Source of the DNA: Emiliania huxleyi CCMP1516
Lineage: Eukaryota > Haptophyta > Isochrysidales > Noelaerhabdaceae
Assembly: GCF_000372725.1 (NCBI RefSeq)
Contig: NW_005201298.1
Location: 316,198-380,197 of the forward strand
Length of the DNA: 64,000 nucleotides
Reading direction: 5' to 3'
Part shown: in pieces, positions 11,778 to 24,234 of the stretch
How the letters are laid out: each line of letters starts with the position of its first letter
How positions within the stretch are numbered: the stretch's first letter is position 1
The notes under the pieces: generated by a model
What the model saw: only the letters and a program-made list of their open reading frames with translations
Databases searched by the model: none
Told to the model about the DNA's origin: nothing
Made by a program: the position numbers and the translations under genes

Positions 11778-12071
11778 TCAGGAGTGCCTGGGACGGCGGT
11801 GCAGTATGGGGGCCTCCACCAGATCGAGACCGACGTCCGCTGCCTCCACCGGCGCGGCAGCCTCTGGCGGTGCTGGTGCCGGGTCGGGCTCCGGCGCGGC
11901 TCTGTCGGCGTGACGGAGCGACTCCAGCGCCGAGATGATCTCGCTCGACTTTGCGTTTGCCCGCACGCCCCTCCGCTTGGCGACCTCCTGCAGCTCTCTC
12001 CGCGAGAGCAAGCGCAGGTCTGCAGGGCTGCTCACGAAGTACGCGCGTCCCTTCTGCGGGGTGCTTGCCAT
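11778..12071 (-). CDS. small SAP/Rho_N-like domain protein
   Basis: 97 residues, no intron needed. LRLLSRRELQEVAKRRGV followed by ANAKSSEIISALESL is the helix-loop-helix of SAP/Rho N-terminal type domains (L...EL...AK..G...N..K.EII..L), which bind nucleic acid. An alanine/proline tail of about 45 residues follows. Its start lies at 12071 and its end 34 bases before the MORN gene start. The tail may be altered by splicing. Assignment rests on this one motif. Confidence 0.6.
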   Translation of the reverse strand: MASTPQKGRAYFVSSPADLRLLSRRELQEVAKRRGVRANAKSSEIISALESLRHADRAAPEPDPAPAPPEAAAPVEAADVGLDLVEAPILHRRPRHS

Positions 12072-12175
12072 GGTGCTGCGGTGCCGAGCGGGGAGAGCGG
12101 AGGGTCCGCGCTAGATGAATCGAGTTGAGACCGGCGGGCGGGGACACGAATGGGAGAGCTGAACGTTTCCCGCAG

Positions 12176-12904
12176 GATTCGGTACTTCAGCTTGGTATAG
12201 TATCATCGAATTGTTCTCGAGGGGGTATCAAGGTATGCTCTAGGCCTCTGTGGGGACTTATCTCGGCTGGGTATCAAGGTATCATCGGCAGCCGCGCAGC
12301 GAAGCGACAATTCACACCTCGCGCGGCTGCAGCCGCACCGGCTGCGGCCGCGGGCCCGTCAAACGCGACGACGGCCGCCATTAGCGCCCTCCTCACCCAG
12401 CGCATTGCTTAGTGGTGCGCTCGCCTCCCTCCTGCGCGACGCTCACTCGAGCGCGTTTGTCTGTCTTGGCGCGCGCGCAGCGCGCGAAGAGGTGTGAAGA
12501 GGGGGGTCGTGTCCGGTGTGAAGGGTAACCCACCGTTGTGCCCTTGTTTGTTTCTCTTGGCACCTGGGAGTGCTGGGGGGGGCGATAGGGAGAATGTGGC
12601 CCTGAGTTATGTGTACGCCAACTCAGGGTGTGTGGCAGCCAGCTGGTTGTGTGTCTTGTGAGCCTGTTTGTGTCTTTGTGTCGCTCGTGCGTGTCATCAT
12701 CATCTGTCTCGCGTCCACCCATACCGCGTTGGTGTCCAGTCCGAGCCTGACTGTTGTTCATCTTTCTACATACATACATACCCACCAGGGTATCAGCCTA
12801 TCCTCTAGGGGCCCAATGCGGGTCCTCTCAAGAGGGTATCAGGGTATAGCCCTGGGGTATGATCTGCAATACGATGATACTATACCAAGCTGAAGTACCG
12901 AATC
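12176..12904. mobile_element. non-autonomous element with 33-nt perfect terminal inverted repeats
   Basis: 12176-12208 and 12872-12904 are exact reverse complements over 33 nt. GGTATCA(A/G)GGTAT units recur just inside both ends (12225, 12270, 12790, 12836). Nothing coding inside. Direct flanks share only CAG(G), so the target duplication is short or eroded. A dispersed repeat (12650-12783) lies within it. Confidence 0.75.
12650..12783 (+). repeat. dispersed repeat family A, copy 1, (TACA)n tail
   Basis: About 130 nt; other copies at 25806-25945 and 53237-53363. Each ends TTTCTAC followed by a variable tetramer tail (TACATACA, TACCTACC, or none). A constant body with a short-repeat tail fits the 3' end of a non-LTR retroelement or SINE. 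Confidence 0.75.
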
Positions 12905-13041
12905 CAGGGGCGAAAGGACGGACAGGACGGACAATTTATGAAATGAACTCGGCGGCACGGGACGCGGCACAAACGGGGCACAAACGCCAGGCTACAAAGA
13001 CGGGGAGGCACGTAGTGCAGACGTAGTGACGCAAGGGGAGT

Positions 13042-13626
13042 CTAGGCGACGGCGGCGTCCTCCGACGCCGCGGCGAGCCTGAGCTCGGTCGCAATCTCTT
13101 CCGCCGCCGCGAGCTGCAGCGCGACTGACATGCGCTGGGCCTGCAGCGACAGCCACGACCGCGTCGACCAGCTCGCCTCGTCCTCGTGCTGCCGCTTCGA
13201 GAGCTTGTTGCGCACCTTGTCCTTCATCTGGTAGAACAGCCGCTTGACCGCGTTGCACCACCCGCCGAAGGTTTCGAACAGGTACATCTGCACGTCGGTG
13301 TCCGAGCGCGAGAGGGCGTGCGCGTAGTCCGCCTTCTTGTACGCCACATAGCCGCCGCCGTCGCTCGGCCTGAAGTCGCCGTCCCCGACAGCGCCGCGCT
13401 GCTCGAGGCCGAAGACGTCCGCGCTCGTGCCGGGCTCGGTGTTGCCGAGGCCGACGAAAGCGCCTCGCTGGCCGACGTCCTCCGGGCTGGAGGAGAGCGT
13501 GTCCTTGAACTTGACGTCGCCGACGAGGCGTGAGCACGAGCGGCCGGCGCCCGCCACCGAGACGTTAGAGTAGCCGAGGTGGTCCCGCGGCTCCACCTCG
13601 ACGAGCATGCCCCACACGCTCCGCAT
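13042..13626 (-). mobile_element. retroelement C-terminal domain ORF
   Basis: 195 residues from Met 13626. Contains KKADYAHALSRSDTDVQMYL, FETFGGWCNAVKRLF, WSTRSWLSLQAQRMSVALQ and AAAEEIATELRL. This order (DYA.AL, a strand, FE.FG, a helix, W..RSW....QR.SVAL, an A-rich helix) is like the region after the reverse transcriptase in algal retroelements, and it parallels 6810-7673. It stands alone, with no RT or endonuclease beside it. A domesticated copy is possible since the frame is intact. The 53-nt upstream repeat at 13681-13733 precedes it. Confidence 0.5.
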
Positions 13627-13738
13627 GACCTTGAGAAAAACGTTGCGCTTGCGAGAAAAAAGAAAATGCGCGCGCAAACATTCTGGCCGCTCCGCCGCCA
13701 CGCTGTTAACGGCCACACGAGCGCCACGCAGTCTATCG

Positions 13739-15633
<1,895 letters not shown>

Positions 15634-15866
15634 ACGTGCTCTCGCGGAGCGCCGTGAAGCGTGAATTTTCATGTGTGTGTTTGTGTCACAGTGTATCTCC
15701 GGGTTTTGTTTTGGGTGTAAGGTAAGGTACACACACACATATGCATAAAGGTTTTTTAAAGCCGTGTAGACGTGACGGCTCGTCGATTTTCCTCTCACTC
15801 TGACACACACGACACACGCGCGAATCACAATCAGGCCCAACGTCACGTCTATCCACGCAAAAAATA

Positions 15867-16860
15867 TCAAGAACACAGGCCCAGCTCCGCCAGACGCGCC
15901 TCCACCCGGTTCACCAGCGGCAGCAGCGCCCCGCCCGCGTCCAATCCGAGCGTGGTTGCCGCCTCTCGGCTCGTCGCGACCAAGTTCTGGCCCGGCGCTA
16001 GGGCGAGCGCCTCGCGAATGCGCGCGACTCGGACGGGCAGAATGGGCTTGCCCGGCGCGGGCGCGGGCGCGGGCGCGGCGCACCTCGCAGCCACCGGCGG
16101 CGGCGGCGGCGGCGGCGGTAGCGGCGGCGGCGGCGGCGGGGCCTGCGTGACCTGCGCGGCCGGCTCAGGGACCGGCGGTTGCTGCTCTCCTCCTGACGCG
16201 AACTGCGGCACAACTCGTCGCTGCGCGCCCCTACAGACACGCCGGACACGCCTCGCCCGACTCTCGCGCCTCGAGCAGCGCCGCCGCCCGCGCTTTCGCC
16301 TCGTCGCCGGCGCGGCCCTGCTCCTCGTCGCCGCCGCGAGCTCTCCTTCCCGCCTCAACCGCCGCCTCGCCGCCTCGACCGCCCTCGCTGGCCGAGCGGC
16401 AGCCTCCCTCGCCCTGTCCGCCGCCGCTGCAGCGGCCGCCGCCCGCGCCTCCCGCTCGAGCGCCTCCGCCACCTGCGAGAAGGCTCGCAGAGAGATCTCC
16501 GAGATCGTTGCGTGACGAGGCCTCCCGCTCTAGCCGCAGCCTCCACCTCGGCCCTCTCTCGCTCCGCCTCTCGCGCCCTCGCCGCCTCCGAGGCAGCCCG
16601 CCGACGCGCCGCCTCCCGCGCCTCGGCCTCCTCCTNNNNNNNNNNNNNNNNNNNNNNNNNNNNNNNNNNNNNNNNNNNNNNNNNNNNNNNNNNNNNNNNN
16701 NNNNNNNNNNNNNNNNNNNNNNNNNNNNNNNNNNNCCTCGGTGTCCAAGCCCGCAGCCGGCAAGCTGGCCCCCGCTGAGAGCTCCGCTGCCGAAGCCCCC
16801 GCTGCCGAGGCCCCCGCTGCCGAGGCCGTCGCGGCCGAGGCCCCCGCGGCAGCAGCCGCG

Positions 16861-16895
<35 letters not shown>

Positions 16896-17884
16896 GCTAC
16901 TGCCTCCCGCCGGCTGCTTGCCTCTCTTGTTGCGGCCTTTGGCCGGTCGTGGCGGAGGCACGGCTCGCCCCTCCTCCTAACTTATTACGTAATCAATTAG
17001 TTAATTAGTTAATTAAGGCGGAGGCACGGCTCGCCCCTCCTCCTCGGCGATCAGCTCCTCGGCCAGCTGCTGCCGCCTCGCCTCCGCCTCGCGCCTTTTC
17101 GCCTGTGCCTAAGCGAGCGAAAACAAAAGCCGAAGCTGTGGGCACGCATCTTTCCTGGCCCCCGAGGCCGGCCGGCTGGTGCACAGGGGCGCTAAGGCTG
17201 GGCAAGGGGCGCAGTGCGCACCTCTTTGTCTAAGTTGTCCAGCATCGGACGTATGCCCTCAACCATGGACTGAACTCGCTCGTTGGCGATGCGCCCATCG
17301 GGTCCGATCAGCATGGAGAAGGCGGCAGCGAGCGGGGCTAACACCTCCGCCTCCTTTTCCCGGCGCGCCCGAATCTTGTCGCGCGCTCGCCTCAGCGCAG
17401 TGCCGGCGAGAGGGTCGTCGTGGCTGAGTTCCTCGGGAGGGACATGCAACGAGTTGCTGCAGCCTTCGAAGCCCATTCGAATGCAATAGCCCTCATCGTC
17501 GCCCTTGAAGTCCGCGAGGACGTAATCATTATCGGGTCCGAGCACTCTTCCTCTGCAACCGTGCTGCAACTCGTCGCCACATGGAAAAACCTCGGTGTCG
17601 CCGGTGTAGTAGAGTGTCTCTCCCACTGTGAAGCGCCCGGCCAGTAAGACCGGAGGAGGCGCGCGGCACAGCTCGGACAAGGGCCAATCGTCATCATGGC
17701 CAAAGCGCACGATCCTTGAGTGACCATCGAAGAGCACGTCGTAACATTCGCCCTCGGGGTCGCAGTGCACAACGCCTCGCTGGCCGTACTCGAGCATCAT
17801 CGTACTCGAGCGGAGTCCGACGTAGTACACGGTCTCGCCGCGACGAAAGCGCGCCACCGCCTGCGACACCTGCGAAAGCGGCAT
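15867..17884 (-). CDS. coiled-coil protein with two SH3/Tudor-like repeats, function unknown
   Basis: From MPLSQVSQAVARFRRGET at 17884. Two similar units follow: GETVYYVG...GQRGVVHCDPEGECYDV and GETLYYTGD...CRGRVLGPDNDYVLADF, each a small barrel pattern (charged entry, G-x-x-G-x-V, acidic strand) like SH3, KOW or Tudor folds. Then a charged helix with RRARDKIRARREKEAEVL and a second exon AQAKRREAEARRQQLAEELI into an alanine/arginine coiled coil, cut by a 100-N gap (16636-16735), a proline run, and the end LPLVNRVEARLAELGLCS at 15867. An intron at 16979-17016 lies between duplicated 28-nt exon copies. No family recognised; the barrels suggest binding to a modified or repeated ligand, which is only inference. 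Confidence 0.5.
16636..16735. other. assembly gap, 100 N
   Basis: Exactly 100 N, probably a scaffold gap of unknown true length, inside the coiled-coil gene and next to an alanine-codon repeat. Confidence 1.
16951..17044 (-). repeat. AT-rich array intron flanked by perfect 28-nt exon copies
   Basis: 16951-16978 and 17017-17044 are identical over 28 nt, 66 nt apart. The 38-nt filling is (TTAATTAG)n, AT-rich in a GC-rich gene. Removing one copy plus the filling gives AEEEGRAVPPPRPAKGR. The acceptor is AAGTTAG|GAGGAGG. Possible in-frame donors: GA (at the copy start), GC (12 nt in) or GT (15 nt in, 51-nt intron). Confidence 0.8.
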
Positions 17885-18209
17885 ATCTAGCTGTGGAAGC
17901 CGGGTTTTTTCTTCTTCGCTCGTTCTATTCGTTGAAACTTCTTTCTCCCCGCTACCCGTGCACATCACCTTTTATTGTAGGTATGTTGTTGGCAACTCAG
18001 GATACACACAGAGCTCAGAAAAAATTAAAGGCGTGCGCCGTGCGGCAAGATTCGAGTCGCCGCCGGCCGTTGGGCGCATTCCCGTCACCCTGAGAAAAAA
18101 AAATGCGCGCAAAGTAGATGCAAAACGCGGCGCACCCTGGACGAGGGCTGACTAAGGCGGAGCCGCGCTCTCTCGCACCTCCTCTCCGCGTCCTCTCGCA
18201 CCGCCCGCC
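17885..18209. promoter_or_regulatory. divergent intergenic region
   Basis: 325 bases between minus (17884) and plus (18210) starts. 17976-18005 carries a GGTATGTTGTTGGCAA repeat, also near 28347 and, inverted, 37575-37600. No TATA box is evident. Confidence 0.4.
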
Positions 18210-20744
18210 ATGCAAGCCGCGCCCGGGCCGGCGGGCGGGCGGCGGGTCGTCCTCGTCCCCAATGGCGAGTATGACCCTCGCATCGCGATGCGGATGGTCT
18301 ACGGAGCGCCATACAAAGAGGTCGTGCGAGCAATCGGCAGCAAGCTAGCCTTGATTTCAGGAAGCCAGGCGAGTATCGATGACGCACAACTCGAGCGCGC
18401 GCGATTCTATCTGAAGGACGGCTCGATGGTCACCGACTTTGACGTCCTAGAAAAGGACGACCTGCTCTTTGTCGCCTTTGCCGGCCAACCGTTCATTCCG
18501 AGGGGACCCCCAGCCCCGCCGCGGCACCGGCCTCCGACGCACGTGCTGCCCCCTCCGGGTGTGGCGCCGCCGAACCGGAGGTTCGTCAAGGACCGGAAGG
18601 AGCAGGTGGAGCGGCAGAAGTATCAGGAGGAGGAGGCGCTCGCCGGGAACCGGATCATTGAGGGCGCTGCACTCGACCTGAAGGGGGGGGCGGCGGGGGC
18701 GGCGGGGCCCGGGTATGGGGTGGCCGGGGCGGGCCCCGCGGTCGGGATCATGTCGCGGGGCGGCGTGGGCGGGCTGGCGACGGACGGTCCTGCGAGTCGC
18801 GCCTTTGGGTCGAGCGGCGGCGCGGACAAGTCGCTGGTCGAGCGCGCAAAGGGGTGCATGTGCATCAAGGACAGCAGCAAGGAGTCGCGAGGCCTCTCCT
18901 CCGACGGAAAGGACGACCAGGGCAAGGTGAGCGAGGGGCCGATGCTGTGGAAGTCGGCCGCGCTGGCGGTGCTCGTCATCATGGCGTGCGCCGCTGCGTG
19001 GATGCTTCTCGACGCCGCCGTCGCCGCCGTGACGACTCGCTTCACCGCGCCGAGCTGCGAGCAGCTCGGCTCGCCCGCCGGCTGCAAGCCGCTGCCGCGC
19101 GGCTGCCACCCGCCGCCGCCGTGGATGCTTCCGCTCCTCGAGAGCGCGGCGGAGGAGGCTCTCGAGCGGATGCCGACGCCGCCCTTCCCGCCCGCCGCCG
19201 CCGACACCACCCTCCCGCTCGATGAGCGCTCGTGGCACGACGAGCTGCTCTGGGCGCACTCGGGCGAGCGGCTCTCGCTGCGCCGCGCGGCAGTGCAGTC
19301 CCTCTCCTACCAGGAGAGCCCCCTCGCAAACTCGTCGGGCCCCTTGATCGAGCTGGGCGCGTGCTGGGCCGCCTCCGCCTCGCGCGCACAGCTCGTCCCG
19401 GACGGACTCGTGTTCCGCTTCTACGGCATCAGCGCCCTCCTCGCCGCCGAGTACGCCGTCCTCCCCTCCACCGGCCACGACGAGCTCGGCGAGTTCGCCT
19501 TCGGACGGCGCCGAGCGCTGGCGGCGCGGCCGGCCGGCGGCGGTGCTGCGGCGGCCGGCAGCGCGGCCGGCGGCGGCGGTGCTGCGGCGGCCAGCGGCGC
19601 GGCCGGCAGCGGCGCTGTGGCAGGCAGGCGGCGGCCTCTGTGGCTGAGCAGAGGCGGCGGGTCGTCGGAGAGCGGTTTGCTGTCTCGGTGGGCGCAGCCG
19701 CGCGGCGCGGAGCTTCCTGCGGAGGGCGGGGAGGGCGGCGGTCCTTGCACCACACCGTCTTGCTGGGCGGAGTGGGGGGCGATCGAGCTCGAGGCGTCGG
19801 GCGGCCTCTACCTCGACCACATCCCGCTCGTCGACCGCGGCCGCGCCGGTGTCAACGTCAGCGGCTGCTCGGGCGCCTTTGAGGCGGCGGCGGCCAACGC
19901 GACCCGGGCGGGCGGCGGGGGGGAGGAGTACGGCGGCAGAGTGGAGGCGTCTGCGGCACGGAGCAGCCTCGCTTCGTCGGTCGCGCCGCTGCTCTGCGAC
20001 TGGATCAGCGCGACGAACATGAGCGGCGACCCGCTGCGAGACGCGGCGACGAGCGCCTTTCTCGCCGCCAACCCGGCGGAGGCGTGGGCGGACGAGGCGG
20101 GGCACGGACGCATCGGCGCCGGGGGTGCGGAGGCGGGCGGGGCGTCCGCCCGCCGCCAGCTGGCTGCGGGCGGCGGGGCGGGGAGGGGCGTGGAGGGGGC
20201 GGGGCGGGGTGTTGAGGGGGCGGGGAGGGGCGGGGAGGGGGCGGGGCGGTCGCTGGCGTACGAGGCCGAGTACGACCAGGTGCAGCGCGTTGTCGCGGGC
20301 AGCAACGACCGCGCGATCGACAACTTGGGGCTCGGTGCCTCTTCCGGCGGCGCCTACCTCGCCGGCGCGGGCGCGAGCGGGCCGTGGCGCGGGATGAGGC
20401 GCGAGATGGACGCCTCGCTCGATGCGGTGATGCCGCTGCTGCTCGCAAAGGCAGACTATATCACGCGAGTCCTGTGCGTGCTCGTCGGCTTCGTCGCCTT
20501 CTTGACCGCCGGCGTCGTCCTGACGTTTTGCCGCTGCGGCGCCGCAGACAACTACCAGGTTGGCGCCGGGAGCTGCTGCTGCCTGAAGATCGAAGGGTAT
20601 GAGTCGGCGAGCGGCGGCGCGTGCTGTTGCGTCGCGATCCGCGAGGTGCCGAAGCCGCGCCGCAAGGACGACGGCAAGGACTGCTTCTCGGTCATCCACC
20701 ACTGCATACACGTCTGCGACTGCTGCGACAAGTGCTGCGACTAG
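18210..20744 (+). CDS. membrane protein with doublecortin-like N terminus
   Basis: 844 residues in one exon from ATG 18210. Residues 10-100 (RRVVLVPNGEYDPRIAMR, then FYLKDGSMVTDFDVLEKDDL and LFVAFAGQPF) form a ubiquitin-like fold of doublecortin type: NG near the start, 'LDG..V.D...L...D..VA' near the end. A linker with EQVERQKYQEEEAL follows, then a first membrane helix (about 250-270: SAALAVLVIMACAAAWMLL). About 440 residues of Cys/Ser/Gly-rich, N-glycosylation-bearing sequence (NVS, NAT, NMS) would be lumenal, then a second helix (VLCVLVGFVAFLTAGVVL) and a cysteine-rich tail ending DCCDKCCD. The layout suggests an anchored protein with cytosolic doublecortin and Cys-rich ends. Role unknown. 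GGRG repeats at 20170-20250 may vary in length. Confidence 0.75.
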   Translation: MQAAPGPAGGRRVVLVPNGEYDPRIAMRMVYGAPYKEVVRAIGSKLALISGSQASIDDAQLERARFYLKDGSMVTDFDVLEKDDLLFVAFAGQPFIPRGPPAPPRHRPPTHVLPPPGVAPPNRRFVKDRKEQVERQKYQEEEALAGNRIIEGAALDLKGGAAGAAGPGYGVAGAGPAVGIMSRGGVGGLATDGPASRAFGSSGGADKSLVERAKGCMCIKDSSKESRGLSSDGKDDQGKVSEGPMLWKSAALAVLVIMACAAAWMLLDAAVAAVTTRFTAPSCEQLGSPAGCKPLPRGCHPPPPWMLPLLESAAEEALERMPTPPFPPAAADTTLPLDERSWHDELLWAHSGERLSLRRAAVQSLSYQESPLANSSGPLIELGACWAASASRAQLVPDGLVFRFYGISALLAAEYAVLPSTGHDELGEFAFGRRRALAARPAGGGAAAAGSAAGGGGAAAASGAAGSGAVAGRRRPLWLSRGGGSSESGLLSRWAQPRGAELPAEGGEGGGPCTTPSCWAEWGAIELEASGGLYLDHIPLVDRGRAGVNVSGCSGAFEAAAANATRAGGGGEEYGGRVEASAARSSLASSVAPLLCDWISATNMSGDPLRDAATSAFLAANPAEAWADEAGHGRIGAGGAEAGGASARRQLAAGGGAGRGVEGAGRGVEGAGRGGEGAGRSLAYEAEYDQVQRVVAGSNDRAIDNLGLGASSGGAYLAGAGASGPWRGMRREMDASLDAVMPLLLAKADYITRVLCVLVGFVAFLTAGVVLTFCRCGAADNYQVGAGSCCCLKIEGYESASGGACCCVAIREVPKPRRKDDGKDCFSVIHHCIHVCDCCDKCCD

Positions 20745-21970
20745 CCCCCCCCCCCCCCTCCCGCCCGCCCCGGCCGGCGCGGGTCCCCTTGAGTGCGACG
20801 TCTGGAAGGGACATGCCATGCGAGCGGAGCGCAGGGCGGCGCGGGGGCGGCGGCGGCGGCGGGGCGCGGCGGGGCTGCGTGGCTCCGCCGCCCCGCCGAC
20901 CGGACACTTGCGATACGACGCGGTCCCGGGTATTCTGCTTAAAATCCGGGGCAGAGCGCGCTTGCCGTGTCAGTGCACAGTGGACGATCCTTTTTCTTCT
21001 CTGCCGCAGAGGCTCTGGTTGTCCTGAGTGTGTGTTTTTGACGAAATTATTTGAGTGCGTCAGCGCAGCCCGCCCCGCCGCCCCGTGCGCCGTGGGGCGT
21101 GGCAGGTAAGGTAAGGTAAGGTAAACTTCTCCACACACACGAGGTGGTGGGGCAAGGGGGGGCAACCCTCGCGTGGCCCTCTGGGCCGGCGCGGGGGCCC
21201 CCGGCCCACACCGTGCGCCGCGCAGCAGTACGGAAACGGGGCTCCGGCTCTATGAGTCTCTATGAGCACCGACTTCCCGATTAAGCTAGGTTAATCAGAG
21301 GGCAGATTTGGAGAGATCTCGAGGAGTACATACAGATAGACCCTCCAACCATCAGAAAACTCCGACCTGATCGGTCGTACTGACCGCCGACAGATCACTC
21401 CAGGCAGCAGACAGGCCGACGTCTGCACGCGGCCGGCCGGGCGAGAGGCTTGACACGATCCGACCCTGCGACCCTGACGCTGCTGCTCTAGCTATCAGCC
21501 ATGCACTGCTGACTGCTGCCACAATGTGCGACCTGTGCTGGCCCACTTGGCGGCCTTCCCGGTCAGTGGTGAGGCGCAGTTCAGAGCTGTCGATGGCGCG
21601 ATGCCGCACTGGTCCCACATTGGTGACACGAGACCACCAAGTTTGCCGGTCCAAGAGAGAGGCACCGGCGCTGTCCTGAGAAGGTGCGTGGTCCCTCTTG
21701 ACTGCCCATGCGCGCGAGGCTGTGTAGGCATAGCCTCGAGAGTGCCAGCAGCCCATCCGAGGTGACGCGCATTGCGCCAGAAGCGTGCACGCAGCTGGAA
21801 GGACACCTTCCTACTGGCCGTACGATCAGGTCGTCACTGAATGCTTAATACTAAGGCCGCGAGCTATGCAGGTGATCAATTGTGCATCATGGCACGGTCA
21901 GCTGCGCCGACAGGCTGTCGCAAGGCGTGCCGTGATAGCATGGCCGCAAGTACGCCGAATTCCCATGAAA
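20745..21970. other. intergenic, SINE-like unit and unassigned sequence
   Basis: 20745-20760 is a poly-C run. 21101-21163 is a minus-strand copy of the SINE-like unit with (TTACC)n tail. 21290-21960 is less GC-rich and shows no recognisable exon. Confidence 0.5.
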
Positions 21971-24222
21971 GTCAGTCAGTCAGTCTTACACACCTCCAAG
22001 CATGGAGGACGGGCCCACACGCACACACACGCTGGCCTGCACACGATTGGCTCGGGAGCCGACACGAGGCACGCTGTCACCGGCCGTAGCACTGGGTCCG
22101 GACTGCTGGACACACAGCACACAGCTCACAGAACAGCTCACGAGGTGGCGCTGTATAGTGGGGTTAATGGTTGGGTAGTAGGGCTAGAGGGTCGCTCTAC
22201 ACTTAGCCTCTGCAGCGAGCGAGCGCTCAACTTAGCCCCCACACGGAGCCGGGCTCGGACTTAGACGCTGTATGGTCGGGGGCCATGAACTTAGACGACA
22301 TAAGGCCAACTCCGGGCAAAACCCGGGTATACCTGAAAAGCCTCCAGGTTTACCCGAAATACCTGGACGCGTCCCACCAACGTATGCCGCGTATGCCGCG
22401 CACGACGCCATATCGCCTTCTCCCAGGGCCAGTGCGCTACTTGCGGCGCGCAACGCCTGCTCAAGTACCCCCCCACCATGTGCTGCCGCTATGCGTGCCT
22501 TAAGGCGGCTGCGGCGAAGCGGCGGGCGCGGCATGCCGATGGCAGTGCGGACGATGCGGTTGCGATGTGTTCTGCTTCAAGATCGTGGCGGTGCTTGGCA
22601 TGCACTTCTGCGATCCCAATCAGCTCATCGCAACGAAGCAGCGCAACAAGCTGGCTGCTGCCAACAAGGCCCTATGCTACCTCACGCGCGGATCGTTCAA
22701 AGAGGACCAGCACACACAGGCTTCACCGTCACGCGTTTGATTAAGCTTGAGGAGCTTCGTGTCATGTGAGAACTGTTTGGCTAGACGTCGCTCAAGAATG
22801 AAGGAGCAGCAACGAAAATCGGAAGAGGAGGATGCTGAGGCGGCGATTGCTAAGCATGAAGAGGATCCATCGCCCTCCGCAGGCGAAGAAAATTTGGGGG
22901 CTGCGCCGTATCGTTGATCACGGTGGGAGCCTCCTGGCCCCAGGCCGTGCCACGGCCGACTTAGCCGATGTAAGAGGCTCCCGCTGATCTTAGACCGCGC
23001 AAGCACTCCAGCGTGGCTAGCCACACTTAGACCCGTCCAGCCTCGAGGCTCAGAACTTAGACTACTACCCAACCAGTGTGGGGTTCTCAGGGACCGACAC
23101 AGGAGAAGAAGGTGGGGCACAGGGACAGGACACAGGACTCACGAACTGATATCCCAACCCGCGCCGGGGGCGGTGGCGCGCGCGAGCGCCGGGGTGTTTT
23201 GGACCCGCAGTCTGGCAGGCGCCAGGCCACAGATCCGCCGGCAGAGCCTTCAAGCCGCATCCGCGATCCGCGCCGGCTCTCAGAAGAGATCCGGCGCGAT
23301 GCTGACCGCGTCCTCGCAGCGGACCACCGAGTTCACGATGATGTCCGAGGAGAAGCGGTGCAGCTGCGGCACGATGCGGTAGTCGCACAATGCCGCATTG
23401 CGGTTTGCGGCACTCCTGCTGCAACGCGCGCGCGGCGGTGAGGAGAGCGCGAGCCCTTGAGCTGCTGGAGTCAGTCCATCGCCCGCGCATGCGCGCTGGC
23501 CTTGAGGTGGTTCCACCAACAACTGGCCCAGGGGTTGTGACCCTGCGCAAAGCGCAGGAATTTGCCGAGCGCGCCCTTGGTCCTAGGGCCCCGCTCGGGG
23601 AGTTGAAGGCGGCCGCCGTGGTGCGCGTAAGGGTTCCGGAGAACCTCTTGGCACCACGCGAGTGGCGGCCGCCAGCCCGCCACTCCGACGCGCCGCCGGT
23701 GGCGCCGCGCAGAGCGCGCAGCACCACCAGAGGTGCGCCCAAAAGCCACGCAGCTGCACCGCTTCTCCTCGGACATCATCGTGAACTCGGTGGTCCGCTG
23801 CGAGGACGCGGTCAGCACCGCGCCGGATCTCTTCTGAGAGCCGGCGCGGATCGCGGATGCGGCTTGAAGGCTCTGCCGGCGGATCTGTGGCCTGGCGCCT
23901 GCCAGACTGCGGGTCCAAACACCCCGGCGCTCGCGCGCGCCACCGCCCCCGGCGCGGGTTGGGATATCAGTTCGTGAGTCCTGTGTCCTGTCCCTGTGCC
24001 CCACCTTCTTCTCCTGTGTCGGTCCCTGAGAACCCCACTATACAGCGCCACCTCGTGAGCTGTTCTGTGAGCTGTGTGCTGTGTGTCCAGCAGTCCGGAC
24101 CCAGTGCTACGGCCGGTGACAGCGTGCCTCGTGTCGGCTCCCGAGCCAATCGTGTGCAGCGTGTGTGTGCGTGTGGGCCCGTCCTCCATGCTTGGAGGTG
24201 TGTAAGACTGACTGACTGACTG
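21971..24222. mobile_element. large foldback element with 12-nt target duplication
   Basis: Ends are GTCAGTCAGTCAGTC and its reverse complement (24208-24222), flanked by the same 12 bases, ATTCCCATGAAA, at 21959-21970 and 24223-24234. Arms: 21971-22165 pairs with 24031-24222, and 23086-23371 pairs with about 23750-24030; the left arm is interrupted by another element (22166-23077). The central loop is about 380 nt. No transposase seen. The native length would be about 1.33 kb. Confidence 0.85.
22166..23077. mobile_element. 912-nt element nested in the foldback, 8-nt target duplication
   Basis: Starts AATGGTTGGGTAGTAG and ends with the reverse complement of ACTGGTTGGGTAGTAG. GTGGGGTT occurs at both edges (22158-22165 and 23078-23085) but once, as AACCCCAC, at the matching place in the other arm (24031-24038), which is the empty site. 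8-nt duplication fits hAT-type elements. The interior has ACTTAG repeats and no long ORF. Confidence 0.9.
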
Positions 24223-24234
24223 ATTCCCATGAAA

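Larger units (their letters stand above)
12072..13041. other. intergenic, mostly a TIR element
   Basis: Almost all of this stretch is the inverted-repeat element at 12176-12904, with a dispersed repeat inside it. 12330-12480 has CG-rich sequence with an alanine-rich frame. No gene recognised. Confidence 0.5.

Noticed and set aside
18447-20819. 790-residue minus-strand ORF
   Set aside because: Shadow of the plus-strand membrane protein; its composition is an arginine/alanine reverse of GC-rich codons.
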